Source: JAOUEA01 sp963719165 (lineage in GTDB: Bacteria; Actinomycetota; UBA4738; HRBIN12). From it: DNA of 64,000 nt. Below, piece after piece: positions 35,215 to 43,345 of the stretch; positions within the stretch are counted from its first letter, which is position 1; each line of letters starts with the position of its first letter. A program made the translations under genes and the position numbers. Location: contig CAVRAV010000001.1 in assembly GCA_963719165.1 (NCBI GenBank), positions 558,001 through 622,000 of the forward strand. The letters run 5' to 3'. Under the pieces are notes generated by a model. It made no database searches and had not been told where the DNA came from. It saw only the letters and a program-made list of their open reading frames with translations.

Positions 35215-35502
35215 CTAGGCTACCGCGGCGCGTTGGAGGCGCCGACGCTGCTGCTCGGTGAGGCCTCCCCACACGCCGTAGCGCTCGCCGTTCTTCATCG
35301 CCCACGCGAGGCACTCCTCGCGGATCCGGCATGCGCCGCAGAAGGCGAGGGCCGGGCCGGCTTCCTCCTCCGAGATGGGGAAGAACACGTCGGGGTCGAC
35401 GCCGAAGCATGCGGCTCGATCTTGCCAATGATCGGGAGGGGACGGGTTCCCCGGTAGCAGGCTGAGGTCCACATCCGGGAACCGCTCGATCCTCACTGGC
35501 AC
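35215..35502 (-). CDS. WhiB-family Fe-S regulator
   Basis: The product has 95 residues with the four cluster cysteines C32, C55, C58 and C64 (CGACRIREEC) and the GVWGG turn followed by a basic RRRLQR tail. WhiB proteins occur in actinobacteria and their phages. They bind a [4Fe-4S] cluster and act on sigma-A promoters. Two GTGs (35502 and 35496) can start it; a GGGGGAGGGAG site favours the second slightly. The target genes cannot be inferred here. Confidence 0.95.
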   Translation of the reverse strand: MPVRIERFPDVDLSLLPGNPSPPDHWQDRAACFGVDPDVFFPISEEEAGPALAFCGACRIREECLAWAMKNGERYGVWGGLTEQQRRRLQRAAVA

Positions 35503-35640
35503 TCCCTCCCCCGAGAACCCACGGCCGGCGGGCGCGTCGTGGTACCCGATTCATAACAGAGGGGCGACGCTCAACGGAAGGGGTCGAACGCAGGCAATCC
35601 GGGAACCCCCGCTCGTGGGACGGTAAATGACCCGAACGGG

Positions 35641-36528
35641 CTAGCCCATCGAGCCCACAGCGGTGAGTTCGAGCCCGCCAGCGGTCTCGAGGGGGGATCC
35701 TTCGGCCTCCCATCGCACCCGTACTATCGCGACGGTTCCGCCTTCGCTCCCGGCGGCGGCGCTGGTGATCTCACCGACGGGGTCTCCCGCGGACACGACC
35801 TCCTCACCCGCCGCAACGGCGCCCAGGGCGCGGACTCGACGGAGCACGCGCGGCGGATGCCCCAGGTTCCGCACCCGGGCCACGGACTCCTGCCCGAGGA
35901 AGCAGCCCTTGGCCATGTCGACGGTCTCCATGAGCCCCGCTTCGGCCGGGAGTGCGTCCTGCCCGAAGTCGGCGCCCATGCGGGGCGCCCCGCTGCGGAT
36001 CCGCCGGACCTCCGCGGCGGCCTGGCTCACCTCTACGAGATCGTGATTGACCAGGGCGTCCTCCACGCGCCACGTGGCACGCCCGATCGGCGTGAGGAGG
36101 TCGAGCCCCGGCCCGAGGACGGAGGGCGACAACGCGGGGCGCGCCACGAGCTGGGCGGCGGCGCCGGGCACCGCGAACATCGATAGCTCGGCCGTGGTGT
36201 CGTGCAGGGAGACATCCGAGGAAAGGACGTAGGGACCCAGCAACAGACCCAGGTGCTCGTCTTGCTCGGCGTCCTGCAGCAGGATGAAGCCCCCTTCGTC
36301 CGCCGCCACGTGGAAATCAGCGCGGATCCGGCCGGTGGCGCCGAGCAGGAGGGAACGACGCGAGCAGAACGGTTCGAGGGTGGCGACGTCGCAGGTCACG
36401 AGGTCATTCAGCCAGGCACGGGCGTCGGCCCCCGACACGCCGATCTTCCGCCAGCCCGACAGGTCGACGAACGCGCGCCCCTCCTCGAGGGCGGTCAGCT
36501 CGTCGCCGGGCGCATCGAGCGGTCCCAT
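35641..36528 (-). CDS. ygfZ: YgfZ/CAF17-like folate-binding protein
   Basis: The product has 295 residues of the GcvT-fold YgfZ family, with the signature KGCFLGQESVARVRNLG that contains its conserved cysteine. YgfZ proteins use folate in repair or maturation of certain Fe-S enzymes, such as MiaB. The ATG at 36528 has a GAGGAG site upstream. The window's SUF genes and this one may serve the same Fe-S economy. It is divergent from the PimB-like gene, with a 46-bp gap. Confidence 0.9.
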   Translation of the reverse strand: MGPLDAPGDELTALEEGRAFVDLSGWRKIGVSGADARAWLNDLVTCDVATLEPFCSRRSLLLGATGRIRADFHVAADEGGFILLQDAEQDEHLGLLLGPYVLSSDVSLHDTTAELSMFAVPGAAAQLVARPALSPSVLGPGLDLLTPIGRATWRVEDALVNHDLVEVSQAAAEVRRIRSGAPRMGADFGQDALPAEAGLMETVDMAKGCFLGQESVARVRNLGHPPRVLRRVRALGAVAAGEEVVSAGDPVGEITSAAAGSEGGTVAIVRVRWEAEGSPLETAGGLELTAVGSMG

Positions 36529-36574
36529 GGGGAGCTCCTCCTTCGTTCGTACCCTCTGGGAGGATAGCGCCGCG

Positions 36575-37708
36575 ATGGATGTTCCCCGCACCCTCCTCGT
36601 GACGAACGACTTCCCGCCCCGCGTGGGCGGCATCCAGCGAACGCTCGAGGCGTTGTGGGGCGAGCTCCCCGCCGATCGCGTTTCGGTGTTCTGTCCCCAT
36701 GATGCGGGTGCGGCCGCCTACGACGCGGCGCAGCCGTTCCGCGTGTTCCGCCAGCCCGAGCGAGTCCTGTGGCCTCGAGCCGACGTCGCCGCCCGGATCG
36801 ACGAGGCGATCGAGGCCGCGGGCGCCGAGGTCGTCCTGTTCGGCGCGACCTACCCCCTCGCTCTGTTGGGTCCCCGCTTGGCGGCCCGGGGGACGCCCTA
36901 CCTCGCCGCTGCTCACGGGTTCGAGTACTGGCTCTCGGTCGTCCCGGGCGCGCACGCGATGGTCCGCTACGCCACGTCGCGCGCGTCGCGGGTCCCGGTG
37001 ATGTGCAGCGCATTCATCGCTCGGACCGTCCGCACGGCCGTGCCGGCCCGCGTGCCGGTGTCCGTGCTGTACCCGGGCGCGGATCTGCGCAGGTTCCGAC
37101 CGGATCTCGAGACCGCGGATCTACGGGCGCTCCACGGGCTCGCTGACCGGCCGATCGTCGTGTGCGTGAGCCGGCTCGTCGCGCGCAAGGGTCAGGACCG
37201 GCTCATCCAGGCGATGGGGGAGATCCGTCGGCGGGTCCCGGGCGCCGCGCTGATGATCGTCGGCGGCGGCCCCTATGAGGCAACGCTTCGGGAGATGGCG
37301 GCCGCCGCACCGGCCGGCTCGGTGTTCTTCAGCGGCGAGGTCTCCGAGGAGGACCTCCCGCGCTACTACGCGATGGGGGACGTGTTCGCCATGCCGTGCC
37401 GAACGCGGCTGGGGGGCCTCGAGGTCGAGGGCTGGGGCAACGTCTTCATCGAGGCGGCCGCGTGCGCACGGCCGGTGGTCGTGGGGGATTCCGGAGGAGC
37501 GAGCGAGGCCCTCGTGGCCGGCGAGACGGGGCTGCTGGTGGACGGGCGGGATGAGAGGGAGGTGGCCGATGCGGTGGCCGACCTCCTCGGCGATCGCGAG
37601 CGCGCCCGGGCGATGGGCGCGGCCGGGCGCGCCCGGGTGGAGCGTTCGCACTCCTGGGGGCGGATCGCGGAGCGCCTGGCCCTCTGGCTCCAGGCCGCCG
37701 CCGGCTGA
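36575..37708 (+). CDS. pimB: PimB-like GT4 mannosyltransferase
   Basis: The product has 377 residues. It shows the GT-B features of PimB: NDFPPRVGGIQRTLEAL, AAHGFEYW, VVCVSRLVARKGQDRLI, FAMPCRTRLGGLEVEGWG and the E-x7-E of EAAACARPVVVGDSGG. Mycobacterial PimB' adds the second mannose of phosphatidylinositol mannosides, key envelope glycolipids of actinobacteria. The ATG at 36575 gives the normal start. The call rests on the DVFAMPCRTR segment, which is characteristic of the PimB branch, although other GT4 proteins share parts. Confidence 0.82.
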   Translation: MDVPRTLLVTNDFPPRVGGIQRTLEALWGELPADRVSVFCPHDAGAAAYDAAQPFRVFRQPERVLWPRADVAARIDEAIEAAGAEVVLFGATYPLALLGPRLAARGTPYLAAAHGFEYWLSVVPGAHAMVRYATSRASRVPVMCSAFIARTVRTAVPARVPVSVLYPGADLRRFRPDLETADLRALHGLADRPIVVCVSRLVARKGQDRLIQAMGEIRRRVPGAALMIVGGGPYEATLREMAAAAPAGSVFFSGEVSEEDLPRYYAMGDVFAMPCRTRLGGLEVEGWGNVFIEAAACARPVVVGDSGGASEALVAGETGLLVDGRDEREVADAVADLLGDRERARAMGAAGRARVERSHSWGRIAERLALWLQAAAG

Positions 37709-37737
37709 GGTTCCCAGGATCCGGCGTGAGCCGGAGG

Positions 37738-37743
37738 TACGCT
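37738..37743 (+). promoter_or_regulatory. Leaderless -10 element for the zinc-ribbon membrane gene
   Basis: TACGCT lies 6 bp before the ATG at 37750. Confidence 0.5.
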
Positions 37744-37749
37744 GCGCCC

Positions 37750-38448
37750 ATGGAGGCTCCGAGATCACCAAGATCCTCGAGATCCGAGGACGGTCGACGC
37801 TGCCCGAACTGCGGCGCGCTCGCGACGGCCGATGCGGACTGGTGCGGCCAGTGCTTCACGGCCCTCCAGCCGCCGGGCATGGAGGCGGCGGGGCGAGCGG
37901 GCCTGCTGCGCGCCGATCCGCCCCGTCCCGATCCGCCGGGCGAGGACGCCACGTCACCGGCGGCGCAACCGGCGGCGCGGGAACCCAGCTGGCCCTGCAC
38001 CACCTGCGGTCACGAAAACCCCATCGAGCTCGACGCGTGCTCGGTGTGTGGCACGTCCTTCGCGACCGTCATGCGCTCGGACGAGCGTCCGGCCGAGGTG
38101 GATCCCAAGGATGCCCTCGTCGCCTCCCTCATCTTCCCCGGCCTCGGCCACCGCAAGCTGGGGCGGTCGCTCGATGGGTTCGCACGGGGCCTGCTGTTCG
38201 CGATCATGTGCGCGCTCGCGATCATCCTCGCCTTCGCGCCCGGTTCGGGCATCCTCAAGGCCATGTTCACCCTCTACCTTCTCCTCGCCCTCGCGGTGTA
38301 TGTGGAGTCCGCCTGGGAGGCGTATCGGATGGCCGGGGGTGCCCCGGCGTGGGTGAGCACGCGTCAACTCCTGTGGGCCACGGCCGCGATCGTGATCGTG
38401 AGCGTGTTCGTCCTGGCGCTGTCCGTCATCACGGTCGCGAAGCGCTGA
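37750..38448 (+). CDS. Double zinc-ribbon membrane protein, unknown function
   Basis: The product has 232 residues. Two rubredoxin-like zinc ribbons are present (CPNCG...CGQC at about 18-35; CTTCG...CSVCG at about 83-100), separated by a proline-rich linker. About three transmembrane helices follow (about 145-165, 173-190, 208-228), the first preceded by a SLIFPGLGHRKLGRSLDG-type motif seen in small Tm2-like membrane proteins. No function is assigned. Confidence 0.75.
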   Translation: MEAPRSPRSSRSEDGRRCPNCGALATADADWCGQCFTALQPPGMEAAGRAGLLRADPPRPDPPGEDATSPAAQPAAREPSWPCTTCGHENPIELDACSVCGTSFATVMRSDERPAEVDPKDALVASLIFPGLGHRKLGRSLDGFARGLLFAIMCALAIILAFAPGSGILKAMFTLYLLLALAVYVESAWEAYRMAGGAPAWVSTRQLLWATAAIVIVSVFVLALSVITVAKR

Positions 38449-38479
38449 GCGAAGCCAAAGGCGCCGCGTGGCCAGGCGG

Positions 38480-38485
38480 TAGGAT
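38480..38485 (+). promoter_or_regulatory. -10 element for the SRPBCC gene
   Basis: TAGGAT lies 12 bp before the ATG at 38498, so any leader would be only a few nucleotides long. Confidence 0.4.
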
Positions 38486-38497
38486 GCCGCTCACGCC

Positions 38498-38938
38498 ATG
38501 GAGCATGCCGAGGGATCCATCCAGATCGAAGCGCCGCTCGAAGACGTCATGGAGGTCATCGAGGACTACGAGGCGTATCCGGAATGGGCGGACGTGAAGC
38601 GGGTCGAGGTGCGGGAACGAGGCGAGGGGGGCCGTGCGACGGAGGTTGCCTTCGAGGTGGACGTCCCGGTCCTCGGCAAGGCCGCGTACACGCTCTCGTA
38701 CCGGTACGCACAAGGCGACACGGGCCTGTCCTGGGTCACGAAGGAGGCGCACGGGGCGGTGCGCGACATCCGCGGCGAGTACCTGCTGAACGAGATCGAG
38801 GACGCCACCACGAGCGTCACCTATCGCCTCGCGGTGGAGCTCGGGGTCCTGGTCCCGGGGTTCTTGCGCACCGAGGGCGCGAAGCGCGTGATCGAGAACG
38901 CGCTGGAGAAGCTGAAGCGCCGGGTCGAGATGGGCTGA
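38498..38938 (+). CDS. SRPBCC / START-like protein (cyclase-dehydrase type)
   Basis: The product has 146 residues of the SRPBCC hydrophobic-cavity fold, close to the polyketide cyclase/dehydrase or coenzyme Q-binding COQ10-like proteins (IQIEAPLEDVMEVIEDYEAYPEWADVKRVEV). It probably binds a lipid or isoprenoid. It sits directly before arsA, and this pairing recurs in actinobacteria, but no shared reaction is known to me. Confidence 0.82.
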   Translation: MEHAEGSIQIEAPLEDVMEVIEDYEAYPEWADVKRVEVRERGEGGRATEVAFEVDVPVLGKAAYTLSYRYAQGDTGLSWVTKEAHGAVRDIRGEYLLNEIEDATTSVTYRLAVELGVLVPGFLRTEGAKRVIENALEKLKRRVEMG

Positions 38939-38972
38939 GCGACCGACCTTCACCGGTGTGCCCGTGGCCACG

Positions 38973-38978
38973 TAAGCT
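38973..38978 (+). promoter_or_regulatory. Leaderless -10 element for arsA
   Basis: TAAGCT lies 6 bp before the ATG at 38985. Confidence 0.5.
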
Positions 38979-38984
38979 CTGCGC

Positions 38985-40181
38985 ATGCGCGTCGTGCTGT
39001 TCACCGGGAAGGGCGGGGTCGGCAAGACCACCGTCGCCGCGTCGACGGCCCTGCGTGCGGCGAGCGCGGGGCGCCGCACCCTCGTGATGTCCACCGACCC
39101 CGCGCATTCGCTCGGGGACTCCTTCGAGGTGGAGATCGGCTCCCAACCCACGTTCATCACGGACGGGCTGTGGGGCCAGCAGGTGGACGCGCAGGACCGG
39201 CTGGAGGACAACTGGCGCGAGATCCAGGACTACTTCATCCAGCTCATGAACTGGGCGGGCACCGAGACGATCCAGGCCGAGGAGCTGACCGTCATCCCCG
39301 GCCTCGACGAGATCTTCGCGCTCATCGACGTCAAGACCCACGTGGAGAGCGGCCTCTACGACATGCTCGTGGTCGATTGCGCGCCCACGGCGGAGACGCT
39401 GCGCCTGCTCTCTCTGCCCGAGATCATGAACTGGTACATCGAGAGGATCTTCCCGGTCGAGCGCAAGGTCGTGCGCGCCGTGCGCCCCATCGTGTCGCGG
39501 ATGACGACCCTGCCCATCGCCGGGGACCGGGTGTTCGAAGCCGTGGAGCGCCTGCATCGCAACCTCGATGACGTCAAGACGATCCTCACGAACGAATCGA
39601 TGTCCTCGGTGCGGCTCGTGCTGAACCCGGAGAAGATGGTGATCGCCGAGGCGCGCCGCACGTATACCTACCTCGGGCTGTTCGGCTATCGCGTCGACGC
39701 GGTGGTGGTCAACCGCATCCTGCCCGATGAGGTGAACGACCCCTTCTTCGGGAAGTGGAAGGACATCCAGGCCGAGCACCTCGCCACCGTCCATGAGTCC
39801 TTCGACCCGGTCCCGATCCTCGAAGCGCGACTGTTCGATCGCGAGATGGTGGGCGTGGCGCTGCTCTCGGAGATGGCCGCCGAGGTCTACGGCGATCTGG
39901 ACGCCATGGCCGTGCTCTACCACGACGACCCGATCCGGGTCCGCAAGCAGGGGGCGGGCTACGTCTTGTCGATGCGGCTGCCGTTCGTCAATCGCGACGC
40001 CATGGACATCCATCGCCGCTCCGACGAGCTCTTCGTCCGAGTTGGTTCCTACAAGCGGAACCTCATCCTCCCTCAGACGCTGAAGCGGATGGAGGTGCGG
40101 GAGGCGAACTTCGCGGGCGACCACCTCGAGATCTTGTTCGAGCGGCCGTCCACGGCCGACCCGAAGAAGATCGGCACGTGA
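38985..40181 (+). CDS. arsA: ArsA/Get3-family ATPase
   Basis: The product has 398 residues. It has the deviant Walker A FTGKGGVGKTTVAAS, switch I-like STDPAHSLGDSF and VVDCAPTAETLRLL, and a C-terminal HSP20/alpha-crystallin-like domain (about 330-395). It is a single-domain protein, as in Get3, and lacks the CxxC of eukaryotic Get3. No arsenite pump gene is nearby, so a chaperone-type role for membrane or lipid-anchored proteins is as likely as arsenic resistance. Its stop overlaps the ROK kinase start (GTGA). Confidence 0.9.
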   Translation: MRVVLFTGKGGVGKTTVAASTALRAASAGRRTLVMSTDPAHSLGDSFEVEIGSQPTFITDGLWGQQVDAQDRLEDNWREIQDYFIQLMNWAGTETIQAEELTVIPGLDEIFALIDVKTHVESGLYDMLVVDCAPTAETLRLLSLPEIMNWYIERIFPVERKVVRAVRPIVSRMTTLPIAGDRVFEAVERLHRNLDDVKTILTNESMSSVRLVLNPEKMVIAEARRTYTYLGLFGYRVDAVVVNRILPDEVNDPFFGKWKDIQAEHLATVHESFDPVPILEARLFDREMVGVALLSEMAAEVYGDLDAMAVLYHDDPIRVRKQGAGYVLSMRLPFVNRDAMDIHRRSDELFVRVGSYKRNLILPQTLKRMEVREANFAGDHLEILFERPSTADPKKIGT

Positions 40182-41131
40182 GCGGGGCCCGGGCGCAGGC
40201 CATCGGCGTGGACGTCGGCGGTACGAAGACGGCCGCGCTGCGCGTCGCGGGCGACGGCGAGATCTTGGCTCGAGAGGTCCTTCCGACGCCCGCGGACGAC
40301 ATGGAGGCCACCCTGCAGACGATGGCGAAGGCCGCCAAGGCGGTTCTGTCGCCCGAGGTGCGCGCGATCGGCGTGGGCGCCGCGGGCCTGGTGGAGGCCG
40401 GAACGGGGCGGCTGATCTTCGCCCCCAACCTCGCCTGGCGCAACGCCCTGCTCACCGACCACCTGTGGGAGGCCATCGGGCTCCCGGCCTTCGCTGACAA
40501 CGACAACAACGTGGCGGCGTGGGGCGAGTACCGTCACGGCGCCGCGCGCGGCTATCGCCACCTCCTGTTCGTTGGGGTCGGAACCGGCATCGGCGGCGGG
40601 ATCGTCTCCGACGGCAAGCTGTTGCGCGGCGCGCACGGGTTCGCGGCCGAGATCGGCCACATCATCGTGGAGCCGGGCGGGCCGCTCTGCGGATGCGGGA
40701 ACCACGGATGCTGGGAGCAGGTGGCGAGCGGGCACGCGCTCACCCGTGCCGGCCGCGACGCCGCCAGCCAGCACCCGCGTTCCATGATCGCGCGTCGATG
40801 CGGCGGCGATCCCTCCAAGGTCACGGGGCCGCTCGTGACCGAGGCCGCGCGCGCGGGCGATCCCGTCGCACGCGGCATCCTCGCGCGCGTCGGCCGACGC
40901 CTCGGAGAGGGGATCGCCGGGCTCGTGAACATCCTCGACCCCGAGGTGGTGGTGGTGGGCGGGGGTGTGGCCGCGGCGGGCGACCTCCTGATGGGCTCCG
41001 CACGCATCGCGTTCTCGACGTCGGTGGAGGCGCCCGCGCACCGCCCGGAGGTCCCGCTTGTGGTCGCCACGCTCGGCAACGACGCGGGTGCGGTGGGGGC
41101 CGCCACGCTGGCGCTCGAGGAGCTGGGGTGA
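40178..41131 (+). CDS. ROK-family sugar kinase (glucokinase-like)
   Basis: The product has 317 residues. It has the ATP-binding GVDVGGTKTAALRV, GVGTGIGGGIVSDGKLLRGAHGFAAEIGHI and the ROK zinc motif CGCGNHGCWEQVASG. This combination is that of actinobacterial glucokinases; a manno- or N-acetylglucosamine kinase is possible. The GTG start overlaps the arsA stop, and the stop overlaps the following LLM oxidoreductase gene (GTGA). Confidence 0.9.
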   Translation: MSGARAQAIGVDVGGTKTAALRVAGDGEILAREVLPTPADDMEATLQTMAKAAKAVLSPEVRAIGVGAAGLVEAGTGRLIFAPNLAWRNALLTDHLWEAIGLPAFADNDNNVAAWGEYRHGAARGYRHLLFVGVGTGIGGGIVSDGKLLRGAHGFAAEIGHIIVEPGGPLCGCGNHGCWEQVASGHALTRAGRDAASQHPRSMIARRCGGDPSKVTGPLVTEAARAGDPVARGILARVGRRLGEGIAGLVNILDPEVVVVGGGVAAAGDLLMGSARIAFSTSVEAPAHRPEVPLVVATLGNDAGAVGAATLALEELG

Positions 41132-42012
41132 GGCTCGGCGTCTCGCTCCCCGTGTTCACCGGGGATGCGGGCAAGCCGTTGGACGTGGCGGGGCGATGCG
41201 CCGCGCTCGGCGTGGACGGTGTGTTCTCGCCCGACCATCTGTTCCCGCCCGTGTTCTATCCGCCCTCGGGGCCGGAGCGTCCCGCCTTGGAGCCCTTCAC
41301 CCTGCTGGCCGCCGTCGCGGCTCGGCACCCGGGCCTCGCGGTAGGGACCCTCGTCACGCGCGTGACGCTTCGTCCCGCGGGCCTGCTGGCCAAGGAGGCC
41401 GCAGCCCTGGACGAGATGTCGGGCGGCCGCGCGATCTTGGCCCTGGGCACGGGGGATCGCGCCTCACTGCCGGAGCACGAGACGTTCGGGATCGCGTTCC
41501 CCTCGGCGAGCCAACGGATCGAGCTGCTCGAGGAAACGGTCGTCGCGCTGCGAGCGCTCTTCGATGGGCGCGCCTGGCAGGGCGGGGCGCACGTTCCTGC
41601 CATGACCGGCCCCCTGCTCCCCTCGGGGGAGCCGGCCCTGTGGGTGGGTGGGCTCTCCGACAGGGTCCTCGGGGTGGCCGCACGGACGGCGGACGCCTGG
41701 AACGGGTGGGGTCTGGATGCGGCGGACTTCACGGCGAAGACCACCCGGTTGCGGGAGCTCGCGGACGGCAGGGAGGTGGCGTCGACCTGGGGAGGCATCG
41801 CGTTGGTGGGCGAGGACGAGGCGGAGCTGGAGGCACTGACGGCGGCGCGAGCGGCGAAAGGGCTGTCCCTCGACGGTGTGTGGACGGGAACGGCAGCGGC
41901 GCTCGCCCGGTTCTCGGCCGAGCTCCGGGACGCGGGGGCGACGTGGTTCATCGTGCTGCCCGTGGGTCCGTCCGACCGCCTCGATCTGATCGCTGAGACC
42001 CTGCGGTCGTGA
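41128..42012 (+). CDS. LLM-class (F420-type) oxidoreductase
   Basis: The product has 294 residues of the luciferase-like TIM barrel (LGVSLPVFTGDAGKPLDVAGRCAALGVDGVFSPDHL, AKEAAALDEMSGGRAILALGTGD). Actinobacterial members use coenzyme F420, although FMN use is possible. It is translationally coupled by GTGA overlaps to the ROK kinase before it and the folate cyclo-ligase after it. The substrate is unknown. Confidence 0.85.
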   Translation: MRLGVSLPVFTGDAGKPLDVAGRCAALGVDGVFSPDHLFPPVFYPPSGPERPALEPFTLLAAVAARHPGLAVGTLVTRVTLRPAGLLAKEAAALDEMSGGRAILALGTGDRASLPEHETFGIAFPSASQRIELLEETVVALRALFDGRAWQGGAHVPAMTGPLLPSGEPALWVGGLSDRVLGVAARTADAWNGWGLDAADFTAKTTRLRELADGREVASTWGGIALVGEDEAELEALTAARAAKGLSLDGVWTGTAAALARFSAELRDAGATWFIVLPVGPSDRLDLIAETLRS

Positions 42013-42599
42013 GCAGCGCCGAACTCAAGCGGGCGAAGCGCGCGATCCGCCGCCGGGTCATCGCGGCCCGCGATGCCATGCCGCCCCCCCTCCGGCAGGA
42101 GCTCGCCGCGCGGGCGACCGGCCGCTTCCTGACCTTGCCGGAGGTGCAGGAGGCGGGGGTGGTGATGGCGTTCTGGTCGTTCGGCTCCGAGCTGGCGACG
42201 GCCCCGCTGATCGAGGCCTTGGTCCGGCGAGGATGCGTGGTGGCGCTCCCGCGCGTCGTGGGTGGGGACCTGGAGCCGCGAACCTGGGTGCCGGGCGAGC
42301 CGTTGGCCGGCACCCGATTCGGCGCGCTGGAGCCCGAGGGGGGCGACCCGCTCGATCCACGCGCGATCGACGTGGTCGCGACGCCGGCGGTGGCCTTCGA
42401 CCGCGACGGTGGCCGGGTCGGCTACGGCGGGGGGTTCTACGATCGGTTCTTCCCCCTGACCCGGCCCGACGTCGCCCGCATCGGGATCGGTTTCGGGCTG
42501 CAGCTGGTGGACGAGCGATTGCCCGGCGCCGTATTCGATGAGCGGGTGGGCACGGTCGTTACCGAGTCCGAGACGGTGCGATGCCACGTCGCTCCCTAG
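42009..42599 (+). CDS. 5-formyltetrahydrofolate cyclo-ligase
   Basis: The product has 196 residues. It has the ATP and substrate loops of the family (KRAKRAIRRRVIAARD at the N-terminus, and GGRVGYGGGFYDRFF near the C-terminus). It converts 5-formyl-THF plus ATP to 5,10-methenyl-THF, returning a dead-end folate to the one-carbon pool. It lies 750 bp before the folate island. The GTG overlaps the previous stop; its end overlaps the exonuclease gene by 19 bp. Confidence 0.92.
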   Translation: MSSAELKRAKRAIRRRVIAARDAMPPPLRQELAARATGRFLTLPEVQEAGVVMAFWSFGSELATAPLIEALVRRGCVVALPRVVGGDLEPRTWVPGEPLAGTRFGALEPEGGDPLDPRAIDVVATPAVAFDRDGGRVGYGGGFYDRFFPLTRPDVARIGIGFGLQLVDERLPGAVFDERVGTVVTESETVRCHVAP

Positions 42600-43237
42600 C
42601 AGACATGCCGGCGGCGCCCTCGCGCGCGCGGAACGCCGGCTGGCGCTCGGGTCGGTACGTGGCCCTCGATTTCGAAACCACCGGTCTGGACTACCGCAAG
42701 GACACCGTCGTGTCGTGGGGGGTGGTGCCCGTTGATGACGGCCGCGCGCGCATGCGGGGAGCGGTCCATCAGCTGATCCGGCCGCACGTCCCGCCCTCGC
42801 CGCGCTCGCAGACCATCCACGAGCTCCGGCCCCACGATCTCGCGGACGCGCCGTCGCTCCCCGAGGCGCGCGCATCGTTGGCCCGCTCGCTGGAGCGGCG
42901 CCTCCTGCTCGTATGGTTCGCCGAGGTCGAGGTGCATTTCCTCGCCGGGATCTTCGGTGGCAGCGCGCGCCGGTGGCGGCGGCGGACCATCGACGTGCGG
43001 GACCTGGCGATGGCGGCCGCCAACGAGCCGGAGGGGGCGCGCGCCCGCCCCGGCTACGGACTCAGCGCGACGGCGCGGCGATGGGACGTTCCGGTTCATG
43101 CCCCCCACGAGGCGCTCGACGACGCGCTCGTGACGGCGCAGCTGTTCCTGGTCCTCGTCCGCAAGCTTCCCGGCCGGGGCGAGCCCCGCGTGCGGGACCT
43201 GCTGCGAGCCGGCGGCGCGAGGCGCGCCATCCGCTAG
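42581..43237 (+). CDS. DnaQ-like 3'-5' exonuclease with altered ExoII residue
   Basis: The product has 218 residues. ExoI (YVALDFETTGLD) and ExoIII (HEALDDALVTAQLF) are clear. At ExoII the usual HN-x3-D reads WFAEVEVHFL, so the metal aspartate appears replaced by glutamate. It may be a slow or changed nuclease. The ATG at 42581 overlaps the previous gene; an ATG at 42605 would remove 8 residues. A role in proofreading, repair or RNA processing is open. Confidence 0.78.
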   Translation: MPRRSLADMPAAPSRARNAGWRSGRYVALDFETTGLDYRKDTVVSWGVVPVDDGRARMRGAVHQLIRPHVPPSPRSQTIHELRPHDLADAPSLPEARASLARSLERRLLLVWFAEVEVHFLAGIFGGSARRWRRRTIDVRDLAMAAANEPEGARARPGYGLSATARRWDVPVHAPHEALDDALVTAQLFLVLVRKLPGRGEPRVRDLLRAGGARRAIR

Positions 43238-43270
43238 CGGCGAGCAGGAGGTGAACGGGAAGGATGCTGC

Positions 43271-43291
43271 GGTTCGGATGACACGCGAACC
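43271..43291. promoter_or_regulatory. Inverted repeat upstream of the GcvT pair
   Basis: GGTTCG (43271-43276) and CGAACC (43286-43291) form a 6-9-6 inverted repeat, 55 bp before the first GcvT-like gene. Confidence 0.35.
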
Positions 43292-43310
43292 AAGGTGGCC
43301 CTGGCTCGGG

Positions 43311-43340
43311 TTGAACCGCCGTTCAAGCTCGGGGTATAAG
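43311..43340 (+). promoter_or_regulatory. Promoter with palindromic operator for the one-carbon island
   Basis: TTGAAC (43311-43316) and TATAAG (43335-43340) form a -35/-10 pair spaced 18 bp. The palindrome TTGAACCGCCGTTCAA (43311-43326) overlaps the -35 and resembles but does not equal a LexA box. A repressor bound here could control the aminomethyltransferase genes. Confidence 0.5.
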
Positions 43341-43345
43341 GGGAT

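Noticed and set aside
38985..40181. Arsenic resistance operon
   Set aside because: Only the ArsA-type ATPase is present; no arsB, arsC or ars regulator is nearby, and the HSP20-like tail fits a Get3-type chaperone equally well.
43311..43326. Third LexA box (TTGAAC-N4-GTTCAA)
   Set aside because: The first C of the TCGAAC half-site is replaced by T in both arms, and the downstream genes are metabolic, so another regulator is more likely.
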